A stretch of 64,000 nucleotides of DNA, from NCBI RefSeq assembly GCF_029961185.1, contig NZ_JASBQQ010000001.1, positions 842,462 to 906,461 on the forward strand, given 5' to 3'. The stretch is from Albidovulum aestuarii (GTDB lineage: Bacteria > Pseudomonadota > Alphaproteobacteria > Rhodobacterales > Rhodobacteraceae). Of the stretch, positions 1-7,460 are shown one piece after another (position 1 is the stretch's first letter; each line of letters starts with the position of its first letter). The notes under the pieces were generated by a model, which had not been told where the DNA came from, searched no databases, and saw only the letters and a list, made by a program, of their open reading frames with translations. The position numbers and the translations under genes are program-made.

Positions 1-49
1 CCTGCACCTCGTGGACCGGTCGCGCGGATATTGATGCGGCCGGGTCGGC

Positions 50-847
50 CTATCTGATCTTGGGCGGTCTGGCCGGGTCCATCCCCGGTGCGGCCGGTGT
101 TACCACCTGCGCCGTGTCGACCTCGGGCTCAGGCAGGTCGAAGCGCAACGACACCCGGGCAACGCGTGCCGTGAGTTGATCGCCCGCTCCCGGAAAGGCT
201 ACGTCGATCTCGCCCGCCTCGATCCCGGAAAAGACCAGCGCTTCGGACACCGCCTTGGCCAGCGCCGCCTCAGCCCCCTCCACAGCACCTTCAAAGGCCA
301 GAAGATGGCCGCGCCGCCCGTCGCCGTAACTGACCGCCACCAGATGCGCGGCGCGTGCGAGCCCCGCCAACCCGGCAAGCTTGGCATCCAGCGCCGCCAC
401 GACCGCCTCAGGCAACCGCGTCGGAGCCGCGACCGATGTGATCTGCCCCTGGGCCTGTTCGGGCGTGTGATCTAGCGTTCCGGCCAGCCAGCCCAGCGCC
501 GCTGCCGGCATCAGGAAGGTGGACGGCACCACGCCGAGATTGAGGCCAAGCCCCACACCCTCGCCTGCCAATCCCCGTGCAATTACCCGCCCCGGCAGTG
601 CGGCATAAGGCGCGGGCGCGCCTGTAAATTCAGCCAGCCGTTCTTCTGTATCGAAGGCCAGTGCGAACCGCCCTTCGTCAAGCGGGAAAACCTGCGGAGC
701 GATGGTTTCACCGATCGGTTCGGCCTCCAGCAGGAGAAAGAGTTCGGCGTCGGCCAGCCGCTCATAGAATCTTAGCCGCGCCGCATCGTCCTCGGGTGCC
801 GCCTCCATTGCCGCATGGGCGCGGTCGAGCATCGTTTCAGTCGTCAT
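50..847 (-). CDS. SseB family protein
   Basis: 265-residue protein resembling the SseB N-terminal-domain proteins common in Rhodobacteraceae; the biochemical role of that family is not established. The N-terminal half (about residues 15-130) carries the SseB-like stretch with FYERLADAELFLLLE, followed by an alanine-rich C-terminal half and a proline-rich tail. There is no signal peptide or membrane segment, so it is probably cytosolic. The ATG at 847 overlaps the stop of the upstream uracil-DNA glycosylase-family gene by 11 bases, so the two are probably co-transcribed and translationally coupled. The stop is at 50-52, so the gene is complete. Family assignment comes from recognised sequence character, not a search. 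Confidence 0.75.
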   Translation of the reverse strand: MTTETMLDRAHAAMEAAPEDDAARLRFYERLADAELFLLLEAEPIGETIAPQVFPLDEGRFALAFDTEERLAEFTGAPAPYAALPGRVIARGLAGEGVGLGLNLGVVPSTFLMPAAALGWLAGTLDHTPEQAQGQITSVAAPTRLPEAVVAALDAKLAGLAGLARAAHLVAVSYGDGRRGHLLAFEGAVEGAEAALAKAVSEALVFSGIEAGEIDVAFPGAGDQLTARVARVSLRFDLPEPEVDTAQVVTPAAPGMDPARPPKIR

Positions 848-1433
848 CCATCACCTCGGACAAGCGCGCCCGTGCCTCGGGCAGCAGTTCCGCCTCGAAC
901 CAGGGATTGCGTTTCAGCCAGCCGGTATTGCGCCAGGAGGGATGAGGCAAGGGAAAGACGCGCGGCGCATGGTCGCGCCAGTGCTTCACGGTTTCCGTAA
1001 CGCCGCCCTTTGCCGCCGCCACGCCGAGATGCCAGCGATGCGCATAGCCGCCAACGAGGAAGGCGATCCGGACATTCGACAAGACCGACATGACCCGTTC
1101 GTGCCAATGTTCAGCGCAGCGTTTCGGCGGCGGCAGGTCGGACCCTTTGGCGTCATAGCCCGGAAAACAGAAGGCCATCGGCACGATGGCCACCTTCTTG
1201 CTGTCATAAAAACCCTGCGGATCGAGCCCGAGCCAGTCTCTCAACCGGTCGCCAGACGGATCGGTGAAGGGCTGACCGCTGTCATGCACCCGCGCGCCCG
1301 GCGCCTGCCCGGCGATCAGCACCCGCGCCGAGGGGCGAAACCAGACCACGGGGCGCGGTTCGTGCGCCGTCGCGGTCCGCGCGAAATCCTCGGCACAGAG
1401 ACGGCAGGCGGATATGTCGTCGGTCAGAGCCAT
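837..1433 (-). CDS. Uracil-DNA glycosylase family protein
   Basis: 198-residue member of the uracil-DNA glycosylase superfamily, which removes damaged bases (classically uracil) from DNA in base-excision repair. Visible marks are CRLC near the N-terminus, the LIAGQAPGARVHDSG motif (family motif 1, water-activating region), DPSGDRLRDWLGL, and the C-terminal HPSWRNTGWLKRNPW motif (HPS DNA-intercalation loop). It lacks the full set of iron-sulfur cysteines of family 4/5 enzymes, so exact substrate is uncertain. A GTG lies three codons upstream at 1442, but the ATG at 1433 is the more natural start. The next gene (SseB-like) overlaps its stop. Confidence 0.75.
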   Translation of the reverse strand: MALTDDISACRLCAEDFARTATAHEPRPVVWFRPSARVLIAGQAPGARVHDSGQPFTDPSGDRLRDWLGLDPQGFYDSKKVAIVPMAFCFPGYDAKGSDLPPPKRCAEHWHERVMSVLSNVRIAFLVGGYAHRWHLGVAAAKGGVTETVKHWRDHAPRVFPLPHPSWRNTGWLKRNPWFEAELLPEARARLSEVMDDD

Positions 1434-1483
1434 GGCCCGCACTCTGCCGCGACGCCCAGGTCAGGAAAAGGCGCAATCACGTT

Positions 1484-1503
1484 ATTTCGATGTTTATCGA
1501 AAT
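1484..1503. promoter_or_regulatory. Perfect inverted repeat upstream of arsR
   Basis: Perfect 8-bp arms ATTTCGAT and ATCGAAAT around a GTTT centre lie in the short divergent region between the glycosylase gene and arsR. Position and symmetry suit an ArsR-type operator. Binding is inferred. Confidence 0.45.
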
Positions 1504-1524
1504 TTCTCTTGTGCGACTCAATCA

Positions 1525-1542
1525 TTTCTATAATTCTAGAAA
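1525..1542. promoter_or_regulatory. Inverted repeat just upstream of arsR start
   Basis: TTTCTATAATTCTAGAAA is a near-perfect 18-bp palindrome (16 of 18 positions symmetric) ending one base before the arsR ATG at 1544. An autoregulatory operator for the ArsR protein is likely. It would block both transcription and the ribosome-binding region. Confidence 0.5.
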
Positions 1543-1543
1543 C

Positions 1544-1882
1544 ATGAAACATATGACCACCGATGACCTTTCCGTCGAAATCGCCGCCTCGACCTTCGCG
1601 GCGCTTGGTTCCGAACAACGGCTCGCCGTCCTGCGCACACTGGTGCGCGCGGGGCCGGACGGGCTGACGATCGGCACGCTGGGTGAACGCGCGGGCGTGA
1701 CCGGATCGACATTGACCCACCACATGAAGATCCTCGCCCAAGCCGGTCTGGTGACACAGACAAAACAGGGTCGGTCGATCATCTGCGCGGCCGTGGCCTA
1801 CGAACAGGTCCGGGCCTTGTCGCGATTTCTTCTCAACGAATGCTGTGCCGACAGCGGCCAACCGGGGCACCATCATGGCTGA
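1544..1882 (+). CDS. ArsR/SmtB family transcriptional regulator
   Basis: 112-residue winged-helix repressor of the ArsR type. The recognition helix region is GVTGSTLTHHMKILAQAGLV, preceded by FAALGSEQRLAVLRTLVRAG and followed by the wing TKQGRSIICAAV. Two cysteines (NECCADSG) and a histidine-rich end (GHHHG) at the C-terminus could bind metal, which is an inference. The ATG at 1544 is preferred because an in-frame ATG at 1490 lies inside an operator-like palindrome. The last codons overlap the permease gene (ATGGCTGA), so the pair forms an operon in which the regulator probably controls efflux of a metal or metalloid. Confidence 0.85.
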   Translation: MKHMTTDDLSVEIAASTFAALGSEQRLAVLRTLVRAGPDGLTIGTLGERAGVTGSTLTHHMKILAQAGLVTQTKQGRSIICAAVAYEQVRALSRFLLNECCADSGQPGHHHG

Positions 1883-2915
1883 GACCACCCATTCCCACGA
1901 CCACGGCCATTCGCGGCTGCCGGTTGACGGGGCCTGGATCGCGCTGGCGGTTCTGCTGGCCGCTGTCACAATCTTCGACTTGCCCGCGCTGTGGCCAACC
2001 ATCCGCTTCACCGGAGGTGCGCTTTTATCGACCGCTCCATTCATCGGCTTCGCCGTCCTGGCCATCGGCTATCTGAAGGCGACCGGTGCGGAAGCGCTGG
2101 TTGCCCGCGCCTTCGAGGGGCGCGAGACGCGGATGATCGTGCTTGCAGCCCTGATGGGCGGGCTCGCGCCCTTCTGCTCCTGCGAGGTCATCCCGTTCAT
2201 CGCGGCGCTTCTTGCCCTTGGCGCGCCCCTGAGTGCAGTGATGGCTTTCTGGCTGGCATCCCCTCTGATGGACCCGGCGATGTTCGCGATCACGGCGGGT
2301 ACGCTCGGCTTCGGCTTTGCCCTCGCCAAGACGGCGGCGGCTATCGGGCTGGGACTCATGGGCGGGTTCGGAACGATGGCTTTCGCGTCAACTCCCGTCT
2401 TCCGCGATCCCCTTCGCAAGAAACCGGCACCGGCCTGCGGAAGCTCTTGCTGCGGCACGGAAAAGCCCATGTCGGGCAAGCCGGTTTGGCGGTTCTGGAG
2501 TGATCCGGACCGACGCGACACATTCCGTTCGGCCGCCACCGAAAACGCCGTTTTCCTTCTGAAATGGCTGACACTGGCCTATGCGGTCGAGGCAGTGATG
2601 ATTCGCTATGTCCCAGCCGACTGGATCGCGGGCGTACTTGGCGGCAGCGGCATCGGTCCCATTGTCCTTGGCGCACTGGTCGGCGCACCCGCCTATCTCA
2701 ACGGCTATGCCGCCGTGCCGCTTGTTGACGCACTCCTGGAACAGGGCATGTCGAACGGTGCGGCGATGAGTTTCATGCTCGCTGGCGGCGTCAGCTGCAT
2801 CCCGGCCGCCATCGCCGTCTGGGCGCTCGTGAAACCCCGCATCTTCGCCGCCTATCTCGGCTATGCTTTCGCGGGTTCCGTCATTGCCGGGCTGGTCTGG
2901 CAGGCCATCGCCTGA
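1875..2915 (+). CDS. Permease, ArsP/DUF318-type (PF03773-like)
   Basis: 346-residue integral membrane permease of the family that includes ArsP (organoarsenical efflux) and SO_0444-type copper/zinc exporters. The N-terminus is histidine-rich (THSHDHGHS). The family motif PFCSCEVIPF sits in a membrane helix near residue 105, and a cytoplasmic loop holds CGSSCCG. The second membrane half contains GALVGAPAYLNGYAAVPL and LAGGVSCIPAAIAVW. Cysteines and histidines suggest a soft metal or trivalent arsenical substrate, but which one cannot be read from sequence. It overlaps the ArsR stop codon by eight bases. The start at 1875 is chosen for this coupling; an in-frame upstream ATG lies inside arsR. 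Confidence 0.8.
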   Translation: MAETTHSHDHGHSRLPVDGAWIALAVLLAAVTIFDLPALWPTIRFTGGALLSTAPFIGFAVLAIGYLKATGAEALVARAFEGRETRMIVLAALMGGLAPFCSCEVIPFIAALLALGAPLSAVMAFWLASPLMDPAMFAITAGTLGFGFALAKTAAAIGLGLMGGFGTMAFASTPVFRDPLRKKPAPACGSSCCGTEKPMSGKPVWRFWSDPDRRDTFRSAATENAVFLLKWLTLAYAVEAVMIRYVPADWIAGVLGGSGIGPIVLGALVGAPAYLNGYAAVPLVDALLEQGMSNGAAMSFMLAGGVSCIPAAIAVWALVKPRIFAAYLGYAFAGSVIAGLVWQAIA

Positions 2916-2940
2916 CGTGTCCACGACCGTTGCTCCTAGG

Positions 2941-2970
2941 CCTGTTTTCCGATAAGTCCGGGAAAACAGG
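2941..2970 (+). promoter_or_regulatory. Perfect hairpin in the nhaA 5' leader
   Basis: CCTGTTTTCC and GGAAAACAGG form perfect 10-bp arms around a 10-base loop, 25 bases upstream of the nhaA start. No T-run follows, so it is a poor intrinsic terminator. It could be a terminator for the upstream permease operon, a protein operator, or part of a cation-responsive leader. The sequence shows only the symmetry. Confidence 0.4.
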
Positions 2971-2994
2971 GCCAAAGCGGGAGGGGGCACGCGT

Positions 2995-4248
2995 ATGTAT
3001 CGCGTCTGGAATTACGTCACCAACTATTCTCTGCTGTTGATCGCCGGGGCCCTGATCGCGCTGATCTGGGCCAATATCGACGCGTCGAGTTACCATCAGT
3101 TCGTCGATTTCGTGATCGTCGATCACTTCTTCATCGGCCATGCACATGAGGAAGGCGGCCACATCACCCGGACGCTGACGCTGCACTACCTCGTCAACGA
3201 CATCGGCATGGCCTTCTTCTTCGCCATCGCAGCGAAGGAAGTGTGGGAGGCGATCATCCTCGAAAACGGCTCTCTGCGCGGTAAGAAGGCGATGACGCCC
3301 CTGATCGCGACCGCAGGCGGCATGTTCGGCCCGATCGCCGTGTATCTTGGCCTCGCCGCTGTTCTGGGTGTCTATGAGACGGTGAGCCGTGGCTGGGCGA
3401 TCCCGACCGCCACCGATATCGCGTTTTCGTACCTCGTTGGCCGCATGGTCTTTGGCGCCGGACACCCGGCGATCCGCTTCCTTCTGCTGCTGGCTATTGC
3501 CGACGATGCGGCGGGGCTGATCATCCTGGCGATCTTCTATCCATCTGGTGATCTTGCACCGGAATGGCTGATCCTGTCCTTCGGCGCGGCCTTTGCCGTC
3601 TTCGTGCTGGCCAACTGGCTACCGCGTCGCCTTGACCGGGGCAACCAGTTGCGCCCGAACTCCACCTGGGTTCGGCAGAAGCTGTCGTTCTGGCCCTATC
3701 TCATCGCCGGCTGCCTGAGCTGGTACGGTTTTCAGGAATCGGGCATCCACCCCGCGCTTGGCCTTCTGCCCATCGTGCCGGCGATCCCGCATGCTGATCG
3801 CGCCTTCGGTATCTTCGCCGAGGCCGAGCAGTATCTCACCGACCTTCTGAACTGGATCGAGCATCATCTGAAATACCCGGTGGAGTTTGTCCTGTTCTTC
3901 TTCGGTCTACTGAACGCGGGCGTGGAGTTTTCGGCGATTGCCGAGCCGACGTGGCTGGTGCTCCTGGGGCTGATCATCGGCAAGCCTGTCGGTATCTTCC
4001 TGTTCGGCTGGTTCGCCGCCTATCCGATGAAACTCGGCCTGCCGCAGGGCATGCGGTCGGTCGACCTCGTCGTAATCGGTTTCGTCGCCGCCATCGGCTT
4101 CACCGTTGCGCTCTTTGTCGCCTCGGTCGCCTTCCCGGCCGGACCGGTTCAGGATGCCGCCAAGATGGGTGCGCTCTTCTCCTTCGGCGCGGCGGTCCTG
4201 TCCATCATTGCGGGTAAGGCCTTCCGGGTCGAGAAGGTCAACGGCTGA
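2995..4248 (+). CDS. nhaA: Na+/H+ antiporter NhaA
   Basis: 417-residue inner-membrane antiporter that exchanges external protons for cytoplasmic sodium (or lithium), contributing to pH and salt tolerance. Diagnostic motifs are AIPTATDIAF (helix IV crossing motif) and LLLAIADDAAGL (the paired aspartates essential for transport). About 12 hydrophobic segments are visible. A periplasmic-side insertion near residues 45-60 (HAHEEGGHITR) makes it slightly longer than the 388-residue E. coli protein. A GGAGG ribosome-binding site precedes the ATG. It stands alone between two operons, with hairpins on both sides. Confidence 0.95.
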   Translation: MYRVWNYVTNYSLLLIAGALIALIWANIDASSYHQFVDFVIVDHFFIGHAHEEGGHITRTLTLHYLVNDIGMAFFFAIAAKEVWEAIILENGSLRGKKAMTPLIATAGGMFGPIAVYLGLAAVLGVYETVSRGWAIPTATDIAFSYLVGRMVFGAGHPAIRFLLLLAIADDAAGLIILAIFYPSGDLAPEWLILSFGAAFAVFVLANWLPRRLDRGNQLRPNSTWVRQKLSFWPYLIAGCLSWYGFQESGIHPALGLLPIVPAIPHADRAFGIFAEAEQYLTDLLNWIEHHLKYPVEFVLFFFGLLNAGVEFSAIAEPTWLVLLGLIIGKPVGIFLFGWFAAYPMKLGLPQGMRSVDLVVIGFVAAIGFTVALFVASVAFPAGPVQDAAKMGALFSFGAAVLSIIAGKAFRVEKVNG

Positions 4249-4253
4249 CATTT

Positions 4254-4289
4254 GCGGCACGGGCGCCCTTTAAAATGCGCCTGTGCCGC
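4254..4289 (+). terminator. Long hairpin after nhaA
   Basis: A 13-bp stem with one mismatch (GCGGCACGGGCGC with GCGCCTGTGCCGC) and a 10-base loop starts six bases after the nhaA stop. No T-run follows, so it may stabilise the mRNA end or act as a U-tract-less terminator. Confidence 0.5.
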
Positions 4290-4378
4290 CATAATCCGGG
4301 CAAGATGTGATTGTAGCTGCTATGTTAACGATCATCGCCTAACGATACAGGCAGGCAGAGCAGCGCCAGGGCCAACGG

Positions 4379-5029
4379 ATGCTCGAATTCGAGAATGTCA
4401 GCAAGTCCTTCTGGACCGGAAAACAGCGCAAGGTCATTCTTGATCAGGCGTCCTTCCGCGTGGAACTAGGCAATTCTTTGGGCATCCTTGCCGAGAACGG
4501 CGCGGGCAAGACCACGATCATCAACATGATGGCAGGGCTGGAAAAACCCGATGAGGGGACCGTTCGCAAATCCTGCCGCGTTTCCTTCCCGCTTGGCTTC
4601 ATGGGCGGCGTTGTCGGCAAGCACACCGCCCGCGAAAACGCGCGGTTCATTGCCCGTCTCTACGGGCTCGACCCCGACTATGTGGAGGCGTTCAGCCGTT
4701 GGCTCTGCGGGATCGAGGAGTACTTCGACATGCCGGTCGGAACATTCAGTTCCGGGATGAAGCAGCGGTTCACGTTCTCGCTTCTGCTCGCCATGGAATT
4801 TGATATCTACCTGATCGACGAAGGGATGCCCGGTACGACAGATGTGGAGTTCAACCGTAAGGCGGGTACGGTTCTGCGCGACCGGCTCAAGACGGCAACT
4901 GTAATCGTCGTCTCGCATCAGGCCGCGACGTTGGAAAAGTTCTGCCGCAGTGCCGCTGTGTTACGACACGGCCGGTTGCACATGTTCGATACACTGGAAG
5001 AAGCGAAACGGATGTACGACTATGCTTAA
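4379..5029 (+). CDS. kpsT: Capsule polysaccharide ABC exporter, ATP-binding protein (KpsT-like)
   Basis: 216-residue ATPase of the KpsT/CtrD class, which powers export of group 2-type capsular polysaccharide through the inner membrane. Features are the P-loop region GILAENGAGKTT, the short signature FSSGMKQR in place of LSGGQ, Walker B YLIDEG, and the H-loop VVSHQAATLE. The first glycine of the usual GxNGAGKT P-loop is alanine (AENGAGKT). The downstream gene overlaps its stop (ATGCTTAA) and encodes the KpsE partner. The KpsM permease that normally completes the transporter is not adjacent, so it must lie elsewhere or be missing. The mild P-loop change does not by itself imply loss of activity. 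Confidence 0.85.
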   Translation: MLEFENVSKSFWTGKQRKVILDQASFRVELGNSLGILAENGAGKTTIINMMAGLEKPDEGTVRKSCRVSFPLGFMGGVVGKHTARENARFIARLYGLDPDYVEAFSRWLCGIEEYFDMPVGTFSSGMKQRFTFSLLLAMEFDIYLIDEGMPGTTDVEFNRKAGTVLRDRLKTATVIVVSHQAATLEKFCRSAAVLRHGRLHMFDTLEEAKRMYDYA

Positions 5030-6584
5030 AGCTCAGAGGTTTCGCATTCGTCCAAGTGACCGGCCGCCGGCAAAACCGGCCTCCGAACCGCTCGCGCCGC
5101 CCGATGATGGTTTCGGCGATCAGAAATTCCCGACGGCCGAACATCCCACGGAACCGAAAAGTTCAGCTGAGGAACTGGCCGCAATTCGCGCCGAGGGGTT
5201 GACCGGGCGCCAGCTCAGAACCGCCCGGCGCGTCGCCCAGAAGAATGGTATCGAAGCGGCCGACGATTTCGATGCGGTGCGACTGCTGCGGAAACGTGGG
5301 ATCGATCCGTTCCAACCGTCGCAGGTCATGCAACTCATCGAAGGGGACCGGCCAGGTCCGGATCAGGCGGGGCGCATTCAGTTGCCTCAGACCCTTCCCG
5401 AACAGCCGGGCGTTCCGGGCCGCCCCATTGAGCCGGATGATCGCGCATCGGCGATCCTGCAGATTCAGCGCGATATTGTCCGCCGCCGTCGCCGCAACTT
5501 CAGGATGCTGCTTGCCCGGCTTGCCGCTTTCGTACTGGTGCCGACCATCGTCGTCGGCTGGTACTATTTCAAGATGGCGACGCCCCTCTACGCGACATAC
5601 AGCGAATTCATCATCCAGCAGAGCGAAGGGCAGGCCGCGAATATCGGCTCGATGTTCCGGGGAACCCAGTTCGCCACATCGCAGGATTCGATCAACGTCC
5701 AAGGCTATCTGCAATCGCGGGATGCCATGCTCCGTCTCGATCAAGACCATGGCTTCAAGGCGCATTTCAGCCAGCCGTCCATTGACCCGCTGCAGCGGCT
5801 GGACGCAGACGCGACGAACGAGGCCGCATACAAACTCTACAAGCGCAACGTCAAGATCGGCTACGACCCGACCGAGGGTATCATCAAGATGGAGATCATC
5901 GCAGCCGATCCCAATGTCAGCGAAACCTTCTCCAAGGCGCTGATCGGCTATGCCGAAGAGCAGGTGGACCAGCTTTCGTCCCGGCTGCGCGAGGATCAGA
6001 TGCAGGGCGCCCGCGACAGTTATGACGATGCAGAGAATAAGGTTAGCGAGGCGCAACAGCGGGTCTTGGCCCTGCAGGAGGAGTTGGGCATCCTCGACCC
6101 GGCGACCGAAAGTGGTTCGGTGATGACGCAGATCAACGGGTTCGAAATCGAACTGCAAAAAAAGCGGCTGGAATTGCAGCAGCTTCTCGACAACGCCCGC
6201 CCCAATCAGGCCCGCGTGAAGGGTGTGGAAGGCGACGTCCAAAGGCTTGAACAACTGATCGCGGGCCTGCGCGCGCAACTGACCGAAGGTGGCGCTGGCG
6301 GCGTCTCACTTGCACAGGTGACCGGCAAGCTGCGGATCGCCGAGGCCGATCTGCAGACCCGTCAGCTTATGCTGGCGCAGGCGCTTCAGCAGCTGGAAAC
6401 TGCCCGGATCGAGGCCAATCGCCAGGTCCGCTATCTTGAACCCAGCGTCCGGCCGGTCGCCCCCGACGAGGCAACCTATCCCCGCGCTTTCGAAAACACG
6501 GTCTTGGCCTTTCTGATCTTCGGTGGCATTTACCTCGTGATGTCACTGACCGCCTCGATCCTGCGGGAACAGGCGACCTCGTAA
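5022..6584 (+). CDS. kpsE: Capsule polysaccharide export inner-membrane protein (KpsE/CtrB-like)
   Basis: 520-residue polysaccharide co-polymerase of the KpsE/CtrB type, which spans the periplasm and links the KpsMT transporter to the outer-membrane channel. A long proline-rich, charged cytosolic N-terminus (about 170 residues, longer than in E. coli KpsE) is followed by a membrane segment (LLARLAAFVLVPTIVVGWYY), a periplasmic Wzz-like domain with extended coiled coil around residues 320-450, and a second membrane helix near the C-terminus (FLIFGGIYLVMSLTASIL). The ATG at 5022 overlaps the kpsT stop and is preferred over an in-frame upstream ATG inside kpsT. kdsA follows 10 bases downstream. 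Confidence 0.82.
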   Translation: MLKAQRFRIRPSDRPPAKPASEPLAPPDDGFGDQKFPTAEHPTEPKSSAEELAAIRAEGLTGRQLRTARRVAQKNGIEAADDFDAVRLLRKRGIDPFQPSQVMQLIEGDRPGPDQAGRIQLPQTLPEQPGVPGRPIEPDDRASAILQIQRDIVRRRRRNFRMLLARLAAFVLVPTIVVGWYYFKMATPLYATYSEFIIQQSEGQAANIGSMFRGTQFATSQDSINVQGYLQSRDAMLRLDQDHGFKAHFSQPSIDPLQRLDADATNEAAYKLYKRNVKIGYDPTEGIIKMEIIAADPNVSETFSKALIGYAEEQVDQLSSRLREDQMQGARDSYDDAENKVSEAQQRVLALQEELGILDPATESGSVMTQINGFEIELQKKRLELQQLLDNARPNQARVKGVEGDVQRLEQLIAGLRAQLTEGGAGGVSLAQVTGKLRIAEADLQTRQLMLAQALQQLETARIEANRQVRYLEPSVRPVAPDEATYPRAFENTVLAFLIFGGIYLVMSLTASILREQATS

Positions 6585-6594
6585 GGAGCCGGAA

Positions 6595-7443
6595 ATGACC
6601 GAGATGAAGGAAGTGGCCGTCGGCGGGCTGACCGTCGGCAACGACCGGGTGTTGACCGTGATCGCGGGCCCTTGTCAGCTGGAAAGCGCCGATCACGCCC
6701 AGATGATCGCCGGGACGATGGCCGATGCCTGCGCGAAGGCCGGGGCGCAGTACATCTTCAAGGCCAGTTACGACAAGGCCAACCGCACCTCGTTGAAGGG
6801 TAAGCGCGGGATCGGGATGGAGGCGGGCCTTAAGGTGCTTGAGGGCGTGCGCGCCGCACTTGGTATGCCGGTCCTGACCGATATCCATGATGCCGAGCAG
6901 GCGCGCATCGCAGCCGAAGTGGTCGACGTCATTCAGATCCCGGCCTTCCTCTGCCGCCAGACCGACCTGCTGCTTGCGGCGGGCGAGACCGGCTGTGTGA
7001 TCAACATCAAGAAGGGCCAGTTTCTTGCCCCCTGGGACATGGACAATGTCGCAGCCAAGGTCGCAAGCACGGGCAATGAGAAGATCCTTCTGACCGAACG
7101 TGGCGCGAGCTTTGGTTACAATACGCTGGTCGCCGACATGCGCTCGCTGCCGCGGATGGCCAAGACAGGCTATCCGGTGATCATGGACGCGACCCATTCG
7201 GTCCAGCAACCGGGCGGTCAGGGCGGTTCCAGCGGCGGCCAGCGCGAATACGCCCCCGCCATGGCCCGCGCCGCCGTCAGCCTCGGTATCGCCGGGGTCT
7301 TTATCGAGACCCATCAAGCGCCTGATGCCGACCCGTTGATTTCCGACGGGCCAAACATGATCCCGCTCGACCAGATGCCGAAACTCATCGACACGCTGAT
7401 GGCGCTCGATCGGATTGCGAAGGCTGATCCGGTGCGGGTGTAG
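6595..7443 (+). CDS. kdsA: 3-deoxy-8-phosphooctulonate synthase
   Basis: 282-residue enzyme that condenses phosphoenolpyruvate with arabinose 5-phosphate to give KDO 8-phosphate, the precursor of the KDO in lipopolysaccharide and in the poly-KDO linker of ABC-exported capsules. Conserved motifs are AGPCQLES, FKASYDKANRTS, IQIPAFLCRQTDLL, NIKKGQF and ERGASFGYN. The cysteine in AGPCQLES replaces the asparagine of metal-independent enzymes (E. coli), so this one should belong to the metal-dependent class; that is an inference from family knowledge. Its position directly after kpsTE suggests dedicated supply for capsule. A good AAGGAG site precedes the ATG. Confidence 0.95.
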   Translation: MTEMKEVAVGGLTVGNDRVLTVIAGPCQLESADHAQMIAGTMADACAKAGAQYIFKASYDKANRTSLKGKRGIGMEAGLKVLEGVRAALGMPVLTDIHDAEQARIAAEVVDVIQIPAFLCRQTDLLLAAGETGCVINIKKGQFLAPWDMDNVAAKVASTGNEKILLTERGASFGYNTLVADMRSLPRMAKTGYPVIMDATHSVQQPGGQGGSSGGQREYAPAMARAAVSLGIAGVFIETHQAPDADPLISDGPNMIPLDQMPKLIDTLMALDRIAKADPVRV

Positions 7444-7460
7444 TGCCACCGGCGGACTGG

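Noticed and set aside
4254..4289. Classic intrinsic terminator after nhaA
   Set aside because: The stem is strong but there is no T-run, so it is listed only as a hairpin with moderate confidence.
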